Below, piece after piece: positions 12,092 through 23,300 of a DNA stretch of 64,000 nucleotides. A model generated the notes under the pieces. It did no database searches and had not been told where the DNA came from. It saw nothing but the letters and a program-made list of their open reading frames with translations. The translations under genes and the position numbers were made by a program. The DNA is from Lasiosphaeria ovina (taxonomy: Eukaryota > Ascomycota > Sordariomycetes > Sordariales > Lasiosphaeriaceae). The stretch covers positions 3,286,001-3,350,000 of the forward strand of contig JAULSN010000002.1 in NCBI GenBank assembly GCA_033439765.1. Reading direction: 5' to 3'. Position 1 is the stretch's first letter. The number at the start of each line of letters is the position of its first letter.

Positions 12092-12544
12092 ATGGCCGAC
12101 CAGATCTTGGACCAGATTCGCACTGCAGTTGAGGGGCAGATTGTACGTGACGTGTGCTCGCCCTCGGACCTGCCGCCCGCCCTTTTCCTCGCAAGAGTTT
12201 CGGCGCAATCGCTAACTTTCTTGTCAAGGATTTTGAGGGGCAGAAGCTGGCGGAACTCATCGCGAACGTCGCCCTGTCGCTCGTGGGAGTAGGTTTATCG
12301 CCCCATTGTCCATCGGGGAGAGTCTCGCTGACACGTCTGGCCTTAGGCAATCGCATTCTTCGTGGGATACCTGCTCCAGGACATCAAGCTGGCTGTCTGG
12401 ACTGCTCTCGGCGGCACTGCCCTGACCTTCCTTGTCGTTGTCCCGGCGTGGCCGTTCTACAACCAAAATCCCGTCAAATGGCTTTCAGCAGGGAAAGCGC
12501 TCGACTTGTCGAACTTGGTTGTGAACGAGAAAGCAGCGAGGTGA
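12092..12544 (+). CDS. SPC1: Signal peptidase complex subunit 1
   Basis: Small non-catalytic subunit of the ER signal peptidase complex. Three exons, 12092-12142, 12229-12288 and 12347-12544, give 102 residues. The conserved core DFEGQKLAELIANVALSLVG leads into a first membrane helix (AIAFFVGYLL). The loop QDIKLAVW comes next, then a second helix (GGTALTFLVVVPAWPFY) and the family ending NPVKWL. Both termini should face the cytosol. The first exon is a short variable head. The tail after NPVKWL, about 20 residues, is slightly longer than I expect. The gene is convergent with RBX1, with 257 bp between stop codons. Confidence 0.92.
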
Positions 12545-12801
12545 CGCGAATCAAGACATTCTTACGACATGGCGCAATATCAGAGAGAGCTTTGGGTGGT
12601 AACGAACTGGGATACCACGAACTATCATGTTCTTTATCGTGTACCAGGCAACTAACTACCTATGGTCGTTTTTGCAAATCCTATTACTAAATGCTGCGTT
12701 CCATTTGTCAGTCATTTCGGACGACCCGACGAGGCCCACTCCGTCTTCCCCTCCCAAAACTTGACATGCATGGCCCTAGCTCCAAGTAGCTACCGATATG
12801 T

Positions 12802-13375
<574 letters not shown>

Positions 13376-14634
13376 CTCGGAAATGTGATGCGAAGCAAGG
13401 CGCAGTGTGTGTTTGCTGTCGGGTGTGCTGGGAAAAGGAGGACGTTTTGGTTCTGCGAGCGCAAATACAAGGTTCGTAATAAGACACTGCCGTCGATAGA
13501 AGACGTGGGTGGTGCTCAGAACGTTCTGGTCTGGGAGTCTAAGCAGCGGCGGTCAGGTCTTTGAGGACCGGCAAGAAACACATGGCAAGAGGGGTAGATG
13601 ACGAACCAGTCAAGAAGATCCCCTGGGCAGCTCGAGCCCAGCTGGCATAAGCCTCCCGTGAGTTCTTGAGGACCTGAGGACTTGCGATATGTTGCTGTTT
13701 CGTAGGTGGCGGTAGCTTCTCAAGCACTTTGCACGTCGGTTGGTCTTCTCTCGTGCTGCGGAGTGGCGGTTGACAGGCAGCCCCGCCATGGGTGCGCGTT
13801 AGGACGGTAATATGTCTAAATGCATATTATGAATTAGCTGAATATTAGCACCGATTGCTGCATTCATTCCGTGCCCCTCTTATGGCCACCTTTGGAAGCC
13901 CCCGCAACGCTCATTCCCAAACTGCCCTCAAGCCACTCCCTCTCCCCGCAAGATCACTGACCCTTGGCGCTCGCCTGAAAACCAGCCGCTTATTCCGTAC
14001 ACTCACAGCCACTCGCTTTCAGCTTTTGGCACCACCTCAGCATTCATTCAGCAGCTGAGCGGCGGCCCGCAGCCCACCCGCCTAATTCTTAGTGCACAGT
14101 CCCAGTACGGCCCGAGCTCCTCGCCGTCGCTGTTGTGGCTCATCCGTCGCGGCCAGGCATTCTTAAACTGGGGGGGAGGATGCCCCAACTCCAGTCTCCA
14201 TGCTCCCTGACTCCCTGCTCCCCTCCATCGTCATTTTCTTCCCTGCCTTCCCTACCACGGTACACGGCAAAAAAAAAAGCAATAAACCAAAACACTCCCC
14301 AAAAATATCAAAAACAACATCATGCACACTGCAAGAACACTCGACTCAAGTATCCCCCATTCAAGTAATTTTATTTCTGAAACCGCTGCGCCAAGAAGCG
14401 CTCCCGTCCCCCCAGCCCCGCGTCTCGAACCATCAAGCCCTCGCATTCTTGCCCCCGCGCCCGCGCCCTGGTCACCATCATAACCACAATAGGAACCGCC
14501 CAAGCAAACCGACGACTCGCCTGAAGTTACCACGTCGCCCTCGACAGGTCCTTCCTCTTCTGCGAGCCACCACGTCATAAGCTCTTCCCGACGGCCTTTC
14601 CCAGCCCAGGGATATATGCCGCACAAAATCCACG
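13376..14634. other. Divergent intergenic region between RBX1 and the PNRC-like gene
   Basis: About 1.26 kb holding the RBX1 promoter (leftward) and the long leader of the PNRC-like gene (rightward). The right half is C-rich and A-rich with a poly-A run near 14270. No coding frame is convincing. Confidence 0.5.
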
Positions 14635-15873
14635 ATGCAGCAGCAACACCCTCCGACTCCCGTCCGCCATCGCGCAAACCCAAACCGGCGTTCCTTTGCC
14701 TCTCCTGCACGCAAAACATATGCCTCGGAAAACGACATGACTGAAATTCAATTCCCGACAGACTTTGCCCTACATAGCCCCTACACCCCGCTCAAGGCGC
14801 TGCCAGGCGTTGCGGGGCAGCCGACCGGGCCGTCGTCCCAAGGGCAACACTCGAAGAGGGCTCGGAGCGGGAACAAACGACCGAAACAGGTCTCGACGTC
14901 GCCCGGACCGGCAAAGCAGCCCGACCGGAGCACGCCGCCACAGACATCAAGTGTCCGGACGGTCACTGCCGCTGCCTATGCGGGAGCCACCTTCCATGCC
15001 TCCCCGGCCCCGTCGTCGCTTCCGATTCCGAGCTTCCTGGCCAAAGCTTTGGACTCACCCAGTGTGAAGGATGCGGGCCGGGTCAACCAGGAGCCGTCGC
15101 CTCCAGCGACGGACTCAGAGGCACTCACTCCGAAGCACCGTCTTGCAACCTTGGACGTTGCGCGCGACGAGTCTCCACTCGACATCTTCTTCCGCGAGGA
15201 CAGGGCCGAGAAGGAGCGAGCCCGCAGAGCAAGCTCCGCCAACGTTCTAAGCACGGCCGGCCTAGGCCCATTTTCTCCCCCTAACTTGACTCAGTCTCAA
15301 TCACCGTACGAGCCTAAGACAGTGCCGAATGGGGCTGGCGCAGGTCGCCGTTTTCGGCAGAACATTGATCAAAGAAGCCCGTCTTCTGGCATCTCACCTG
15401 CCGAGCTTGACGGATCTGCCGAACTCGACGGCACACCCCGTGGACCCATCGGAAAGGCATTCTCTACTCCATACAGTGCTCGTATCCTTGCCGCACGCTC
15501 CAAAGAGAAGCGGGACCCAAACACATTTGTCCGGCAACCAGCTCAACCACTCGAGTCACCTCAGCCGCATTGGCTTCAACCCCCGCAGGAGCAGCCGCGA
15601 CAGCATCCCCTGGAGCCGGACGTCGGTGAGAGGCTGTTGCAGTTCCTTGCTGGCCAACCTGCCCAAGCCTCTGCAGCAGCGCCTACGCCGCCAGCAACCA
15701 CGGCCAGCAGCTCGGCTTTTGCCGGAGCGCAGTTCAGGGCCCCGCAATCTGCCGCGCCAACGGAAGCGCAGAAAGGCCGGCCGGCAGAGATTCTTGACAT
15801 TGAGGACGGCCTACGCCGACTCTTGAAGCTGGACGGTGCAGATCGACCAGGACGTCCGCCGCCGGCCTGGTAA
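14635..15873 (+). CDS. PNRC/Edc1-like proline-rich protein, putative decapping cofactor
   Basis: A single-exon, 412-residue, largely disordered protein rich in Pro, Ser, Ala and Gln. The stretch around residues 115-139 (YAGATFHASPAPSSLPIPSF) has the form of the PNRC motif, a short Pro-rich segment that in Edc1-like proteins binds the EVH1 domain of Dcp1 and stimulates mRNA decapping. A conserved-looking acidic/basic helix closes the protein (residues 391-402, DGLRRLLKLDGA). There are no globular domains, signal peptide or membrane segments. The ATG was chosen as the first in the frame; the leader upstream is long and A/C-rich. Family membership rests on the short motif alone, so a role in mRNA decay is inference. 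Confidence 0.65.
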   Translation: MQQQHPPTPVRHRANPNRRSFASPARKTYASENDMTEIQFPTDFALHSPYTPLKALPGVAGQPTGPSSQGQHSKRARSGNKRPKQVSTSPGPAKQPDRSTPPQTSSVRTVTAAAYAGATFHASPAPSSLPIPSFLAKALDSPSVKDAGRVNQEPSPPATDSEALTPKHRLATLDVARDESPLDIFFREDRAEKERARRASSANVLSTAGLGPFSPPNLTQSQSPYEPKTVPNGAGAGRRFRQNIDQRSPSSGISPAELDGSAELDGTPRGPIGKAFSTPYSARILAARSKEKRDPNTFVRQPAQPLESPQPHWLQPPQEQPRQHPLEPDVGERLLQFLAGQPAQASAAAPTPPATTASSSAFAGAQFRAPQSAAPTEAQKGRPAEILDIEDGLRRLLKLDGADRPGRPPPAW

Positions 15874-17657
15874 AAGCTTGGAATCCCCTCGCCACGCCGA
15901 CATGTATTATCTATTTTCGGGTTTACCTCGATCCCTCCCCCATCTCTGTGTGGTGGCGGGAAGGGTCCGCACGATATATCCCCCCACAGCTGCCTTCATA
16001 ATCCGCGGTACATTTTTCTTTTTGATTTTCTCATGTCGATAATCTTTGGGAGTTTGAACCGGTACTGGCACAGGACTTTTTCATGCCAGCTTCAAGCTAC
16101 GGGAAACATTGAGGCGGATTCTTGCGTGTTCTTGGACGCGTATGTGAGTGACTGCGTGTGTGGCTGGTTGGCACAGCTTTTTATGGTTATGGCGTTCTGG
16201 CCCTGGAGCATCATGACAAATTCACGACGCTGCTTGTTTTTTTCTTCTTCTTCTTCTTCCTTTTCCTTTGTCTTGTGGCTGACTATGGATAGACTTGTGC
16301 GCGCTTTGGAGGCAACGAAGATTTCGTCGGGCGTTATGGACGAGACGAGACCGAGGCGGGCGCATTTTACATGTTTCTCTTTTTCTTTTTTTTTTTTTTT
16401 GCTCTCTTCTGTGTTGTCCTTGTTTTTTTTTTCGCCGCTTTATACCTCTCTGATGGGATATGTTCTTGGGTTCATGTCGTTTCGACATTTGGTATGAGTA
16501 TAGTCCATTTGACTGCTGCATCGAGATAGGGCACTGGTTGTTTTGGTGATACCCATGCTGTTGGAATGGTTTGAAGGCGGGGGGTCAACTGGAATTTCCC
16601 GCCTGAAAGCTACGACATTCCCGGCGGTCTTTGCTTTATTTCTTTTCGTTTTTTCCCTTCCATTTTCATGAGGAAAGAACGGTGGTTTTTTTTTTCACCC
16701 CCTTTCTCGCTCACGACTGGACATATAAACTACACTACATAGGGTCCAGGAAGGGGCGATATGGGTTTTGTTGTATTCCCCTGGACTCGACTTTTACTCT
16801 TGGTCGGCATTGGGGGGTTTCTCGTCACTCGCGACTCAAGGTCCCGGGCGACAGCGAAGTCTTCTGCAAACGAACCTCTTGGACCGGGCCATCAAGCTAT
16901 CAACACCACCGAACAACAACACTAATTTAATTTTTTTTTTTTTTTTTTTTTCCTTTTTGAGGGATGTATATTGTGTTTCGTCTGAGTTAAGCCAGGACAT
17001 AGTTCGCAAAAATGTCACGAAGCCACATATCTTCACCTAACACGTTCCACATGCCGTGCTCTGAGCGCCGATATGACACGAACTCAGTTGCGGATTTGTC
17101 AGAGCATCCGCCACTGATCTGTAGTCAACCCCGTATGTGTACTTTGTTGCTGTTGTGAGAAAAAAAAGCGAGAAGTCGTTCCAGAGAAATGAGCTATGAG
17201 CGGTTGGGGGTAAATCTGACACCCAGCCACCCAGCCGTCATCATCTGTTTGAGTAAAAGAGTAATGGAGGAAGGTAGAAGTTCAGCAAGGTCGAAAGTCG
17301 TGCTGGCAGCGACAGCCGGTCACGTGTTGCCGTGTGACCTTCGCAGAGCAATCGACAGTTGGCGGGGGTGTGCAAGTCGCGGCTTTTGGGATTCGCGCGA
17401 TTACGCGACACATTCTTTGCTTCAAACGTTTAACCTCACTTCCTCGCTGATAAACTTGCCGTGATCGCTCCTCATTTTTTTTGGGTTTTCCGCGTCAAGG
17501 TTTTTCTTTGCATACATCGGTCAGGTGCCCAGGCTGCAGGTTTTTCTTTCGATTTCTGAATTTTTTTCCTTTCTCCATCCAGACTTGCGATGCTCGATTG
17601 CTAGCCAATTACCTAGCTACTTGCCTACCAAGCCAGGTTAAGATAAAGAGGAGGAAG
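15874..17657. other. Intergenic region with long T tracts
   Basis: About 1.8 kb between two rightward genes. It contains poly-T runs near 16387-16400, 16425-16433 and 16930-16950. Open frames here are low-complexity products of these tracts. The last few hundred bases are presumed TDP1 promoter. Confidence 0.55.
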
Positions 17658-20390
17658 ATGGCCGAGAATAGAGCCGCCGAGCTCAATGGCGGCGACGACG
17701 AGGACGAGGCCCTCCGCATTGCCATCGCCATGTCGCTCGGCCAGGACCCCGCTGCTGACAGGAACGCGCGGGATGATGCAGTGGTTGACCTGACGGGTGA
17801 TCGTGATGACGACGAGACCGAGTCGGGCAGCGATGACGATGGTGATGGCAATGAGCCCATTGTAACAAAACCTCTGCACGTGCCCTCTTCGCCACGGAAA
17901 CCGCAAGACCAGGGACAGCAGCAACAGCAGCATCAGCAGCATCAGCAGCAGCAGCAGCATGTTGTTCCGTCGTCGCTTTCTGGTCTGGCCGCGCTCGGCA
18001 TCGACAGGAAGGCTATGGAACAAGAGCGCTTGGCAAGACTGAACAAGCGCAAGGCGTCATCGCCGCCGTCGGAGCCAGTCGAATTGAGGCCACAGCAGCG
18101 TCAGAAAACGCTGGTCAATGAGGGCCTCGGTCGCGTATTGCAGCCTTCCAAGTCTGACCGTGAGCTTCCTTCCCGAGACGTGAAGATCGGCGGCGATGGC
18201 CGGGTGAGGCCGGATCAGCCATACAATAACGATGGCGATGGCAGTGGCACAGCTGTGCCTCTCGTAATCCGGGGGGAGCAACGATCGCGCCTCCCGTATC
18301 CACGCGGCGTCGTCAAGAAGACATGGGCCTACGGCCACGCCCGCCAGGGCGACGACATCAGGATCGAGGAAGTGCTGCAGAAGGATAAGCTGAAGCTGGC
18401 CGTGCTGAGCTCGTACCAGTGGGACGACGAATGGCTGCTGTCGAAAGTCGACCTCGCGCGGACCAAGGTCATCTTGGTCGCCTTTGCTGCGACTGAAACA
18501 CAGGTAGGCCGAAGGGGAGCACGACCCAGCTTCTTTTCTTTTTTGCCGTACTGGGCCGGCACGGGATTGGGGGGCTGACCGTGTCAATCCGTGAAACCGC
18601 CCAGAAGGAAGAAATGAGATCCAACGTACCTCGCGAAAGGATCCGGTTCTGCTTCCCGCCCATGCTGGGAGTCGGCTCTATGCACTCGAAACTACAACTC
18701 CTCAAGTACGACGACTACCTGCGGATCGTGGTGCCCACGGGAAATCTTGTCTCGTACGACTGGGGAGAGACTGGCGTCATGGAGAACGTGAGTCCTTCCT
18801 CCTATGTTGCGGCGCTGGCGAGTGGTTGGGTTTCGTTTCGCTAATGAGGTGGAAAAGATGGTGTTCCTCATCGACCTTCCCAGGCTAGAGACAGCAGAGC
18901 AGCGTGAGGCCCAACAGTTTACTGCCTTCGGCGACGACCTTTTGTACTTTCTCTTGGCCCAGGGCCTGAACGAGAAGCTTGTCGACAGCCTGCGCAACTA
19001 CGACTTTTCAGAAACAAGCCGCTATGCTTTTGTTCATACTATGTAGGACGCTACTCTCCGCTCCAGCCGCCAAAGCGGTAAATTTCTTGGCTTGTTTGTC
19101 TGACATTGGTCGCTTGGTCAGTGCGGGCTCCCACAGCCTCGAGGAGAAATGGTCAAGAACAGGTGCATCCATGACTACTCCCCAACCAGCTGCACCGAGG
19201 GGCATCAAACTAACACGTGATCGTATTAAGGCTACTGTGGGCTGGGTCGCGCAGTCAAGGCCCTCGGTCTCGGCTTGGAGGAGCCTGTTGAGGTAGACTT
19301 TGTGGTATGTGATGTCGTCGTCAAGCATAGCTCGGAGCATTATTCGAAAGGACACGAAGCTGATGGATCTTTTCAGTGCGCCTCCATTGGGGCAGTCAAC
19401 GACAGCCTCCTCAGCGCCTTGTACTATGCCTGTCAAGGTACATACAAGTTTCCCTACCCCTGGCTCGACCCTTACACCATCGCCTGCCTTGTAACTTGTA
19501 ACTGACGTGTGGGTAGGCGACTCTGGCGTCAAGGAATACGAGTCTCGAACTGCAGGGGGGCGGAAAGTCAAAGACGCCAAGTTGGGGCAAGACGATGATG
19601 TAGCCGCAATAAAGCGACACTTCCGTGTCTACTTTCCCTCGGAGGAGACGGTCTTGGAGAGCAAGGATGGCAAAGATGTAGGTGCCACCACGATCTGTGA
19701 TGTTACTGCCTTTCTGAACCCATCACGACTGCTCTAACAAAGTTTTTAGGGTGCTGGAACTATCTGCTTCCAGGCTCGGTGGTGGGAGGCCCCGTCGTTT
19801 CCTCACGAAATGCTTCGTGACTGCAAGTCGACCCGTAAAGGCCTTCTCATGCACAGCAAAGTTATCTACGTTAGCCGCAAGCCGAATCCGGAGTTTATGG
19901 GCGTGGAAACGGGAAAGTCGGCAGTGGACATGGACATGACAGGGGCCGATTTCGCATATGTCGGCAGCGCGAACATTTCAGAGAGTGCTTGGTGCGTACC
20001 TAGTCTACCTGTACATTGTACAAAGACACCGCCCCCAACCTTCCACCCCCCCGGTGCGAACTTGAAAATGTTGAAGATATATTGGCTTCTGATCTGACCA
20101 TTGTATCCAACGCCAGGGGCCGACTCGTCAAGGACCGCGGAACCGGCAAACCCAAGCTGACGTGCAGAAACTGGGAAGCCGGCGTTCTGATCTTGGCCAC
20201 CGGATTAGAGAACAGTGGAGTCCACTCCGGCTCCAGGGTGCCATCTTCGCTATCGTCGTCTTTGGCTCGCGGGGACTCGAAAAGCATGCTCCACCAGTTT
20301 GCGGGATGCGTACCCGTACCAATGGCAGTACCTGGCCAGCCTCTGAGCCTTCAAGGTCCCAAGGCGCCTTGGTTCTACCAAGATTCGTGA
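17658..20390 (+). CDS. TDP1: Tyrosyl-DNA phosphodiesterase 1
   Basis: Nuclear repair enzyme that cleaves the phosphotyrosyl bond left by stalled topoisomerase I. Nine exons: 17658-18503, 18605-18787, 18858-19042, 19122-19162, 19231-19304, 19377-19437, 19517-19677, 19750-19991 and 20117-20390, giving 688 residues with all phases closing. The first HKD-type motif (HSKLQLLKYDDYL) puts the nucleophile at H309 with K311. The second (LMHSKVIYVSRKPN) has H552 and K554, and is followed by GSANISESAWGRLVKD. The tail PWFYQDS matches the family. The N-terminus carries a ubiquitin-interacting-like helix (residues 14-30, DEDEALRIAIAMSLGQD), an acidic stretch and a Gln/His run from CAG repeats at about 17918-17959. 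The region after CRNWEAGVLI is less conserved than the rest. An extra intron there cannot be ruled out, although the frame stays open. Confidence 0.93.
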
Positions 20391-23300
20391 TCTCGGTCCG
20401 GACTCTGGAGGCCGGATGGGGAATGACTCTTCAACCCTAACAACCTGCTCAACCTACTCAACCGCCTCCACACACAACTCATCGCAAATTCTAAGGGCCA
20501 CTTCTCCTGCATGATATGCCGGCTTCGCCTCTGTTTTGCCACTGGCTATCGGGGCGGGGGCTGAGACCTTGGTTTATTACTTCTCGGCTAGTGGGATAAT
20601 TTTTATCTGGATGTTGGCTGTCTGGTTACATGTCAGGTTTCTGCGGGTCTCTGGCCAAATTCTTCGCCTGGGGGTTTCTGCTCCGACCGACTTTACGAGA
20701 ACTAAAAATTACTTTATTTTCCTGATCTGTGTCTCGAGGTCTTTCGTGCTATTTTATGAGACGAAATCGCGGGAACGGCGGCCCCAACCCAATTATTATA
20801 TGTCTTCTTCAGGCAACTAGGCACCCCGGATCTCATAGGGCTGAGATAAAAGCTGAAATGCATGGGGTTATGCTTCTATTTGAGCGTTGCAGAGTAAGGC
20901 GGCTTTCTTTAGCAGGACAGACGTTGCCCGTTCTCGGTGGCTGCCCGTTCGGGGCGGCACCCATGTCTGGTATCAATCCGTGGCATTTGAGTTCAGAGGC
21001 AGGCGCTGGCAGTGTACCTAGGTATGTACGTGCGTGTGGAAGTATGAGGTGGAAGCTTCAGGTTGCTAACTTTTCAAGGATTGAAGGATTCGATCTGCCA
21101 GGATGCTGATCTCGGAAATACCATTGCCCAATAAGACTGCTTACCCTCCGACGTTGCTATACTTTTTGCGACTGTGGAAAGAGTGAGGAGAATCTAGAAA
21201 AGCCACCTAAGTAAACCTAAGATGATGGATGTCCTGCGGAGAAAGGGGGTTGAAGAAAAGGATAGCCCGCTTCTTCTGTCAGTTAAACTCACCCGTCAAC
21301 AACGAACGGCCTTCTATGTACACATGTATGTACATCGTATATTTGCTCCCCTTCCCCAAATTCTATTTTTTAAGAATGGCGCACTAGTAAGTTGGGGGGG
21401 GGGAGGGAGGGAGGGGTACGACGATAAATCCAAGCTTTCGTCCATCCGAGCCCGCTCCAAGCCCAAGGTTTGAAAATGCAGCTCAATTTTATTAGAGTCT
21501 GAGTCCAGACAGAAGACGAAGAATACATCCACCGCTTCCAAATACGTGATATCTAGGACTTTCCTCTCGCAAGTGGGTAAGGAGGGGGATTGACTGGGAA
21601 TTTTTTCCAATTGCCTACAGGCACCCCATACATCCATTGGTGCGCATCACTCCCTCAGATTCCTGCTCGGCGCTGGGACAGATGCGGCAACCATCGGCAC
21701 AAAGAGTCGTGCGACGGGGCCACACTCTGCCACCCACCCTTTCATTTGCTCCCTGTTTATCATGATAGGCTGGTGATGGACCTGGGGGTGTCGTTTTGAG
21801 CCCCGGAGTGAGGAGATTATGCGCGAAGTGGCGGGCTGGACTTGCGACGCAGGATCGAGCGAGGAGGCCTATTGGCGCATAGCAATGTCGCATTCCTGGG
21901 ACCTTTACTATTTACTTCTTCGATCTGATGGTTGGGTATTGGGCTTATTTATTTACTTTCTGAGTGCGGGTAAACGGCCGACGGACTTTGCTATCTGGGG
22001 ATATTATAGCTCCTCAGCCAGTCCAGACTACTAACATCTTTCTCCATGCACGTTTGTAAATGGCGATGAGGTGTAGGTTTGCAGCGCATTACAGGCCTGG
22101 GAAACGCGAAGACGAAATGACGGTGCTTCTTTGGGATAATTGATCAACCCAATTCTTCGACGAGGTAGGCAAGGACTTCAGTCCTTGAGTCTAGACCCAG
22201 ATTTTACTGTCAGTTCCCAGGAATTTTGCGACTCCGAGACTCGTGCTCATGTTCTGTTTCCCCAACCCCCAAGCGTTCCTAACCCTGACAGGTAGACTCG
22301 AGTTGAATTTTGAGGGTCTTGCCATGGATGGCCACATAACCTCCATCGGGAGTCACAGGCATCGTTAACAGTGCGGGATGAAGGGGGACACTGAGCATTC
22401 GCTCCTCTGACACCCCCCTAGTTACCTTACAATTAGCTTGCGGGGTCTTTCATTGGACATTGGAGCTCACCTGGAATGTGTTTGTGTTTGATCCCCCTTG
22501 CTCGAAGGGTTGCACAAGGGAGAACCACCAAGTCTGGACGTGAATCTACAAAATAAAAGTCTACAGCGCTAAATTCCTCTACTCTACCTGAATACGCAGT
22601 CCATTTCCCAGAAGAGACGTGCAGGGAAGCCTTAATAGACGATAAATACAGATAGATACATATTTACAAATATCAAGAAAGCACCTAATAATATGAATTC
22701 AAATGCTTTGCTTCTCTCAACTATGGCGGCCCCATTGTAACGCAGATCGGATCAGCTTCAGGGTCGATTTGCTTCAAAGCTTTACTCGCATTTTGCACAT
22801 TTTCTCAAGAAGATGGCACTAGTAAGTGCAGCGTCAAGTGCAGGACGCACCTGCGTTAAGGATTGAGCCGTGGAGTTAAAGTTTTCTTAGCGCCATTCGG
22901 CGGCTCCAGCGTTGCCCCCCGGTCTTGGCTTCCTGTCACTTGCAGCAGGAAGCCTGTGGATGGGTCACTCGGCCGGACCCCAGCTCCTCGGGCCTTTTTG
23001 GGCCTGCACCTTCCCCCAGGGATGTTATTAACTAGGAAGAGGAGGCGGGCTTTAAAAAAATAACTTGAGAGATCGAGACGACAATGCATTGCCGCGCTAA
23101 TTCTTCTGCCGACAGATGGCCCACTAGGTGAATTGCTCACAGCATAGCATTGGCTGCCTACGACATTCTCTCCTTCCCTCGGAGCCTATTCGACACCGGC
23201 ACAGCCGAGCAGGCCAAGCACAGCCGAGCAGGCCAAGCACAGCCGAGCAGGCCAAGCATAGCCGAGATCAGTGGAATGGGCGCATTTTGGTGTCCAGTGA

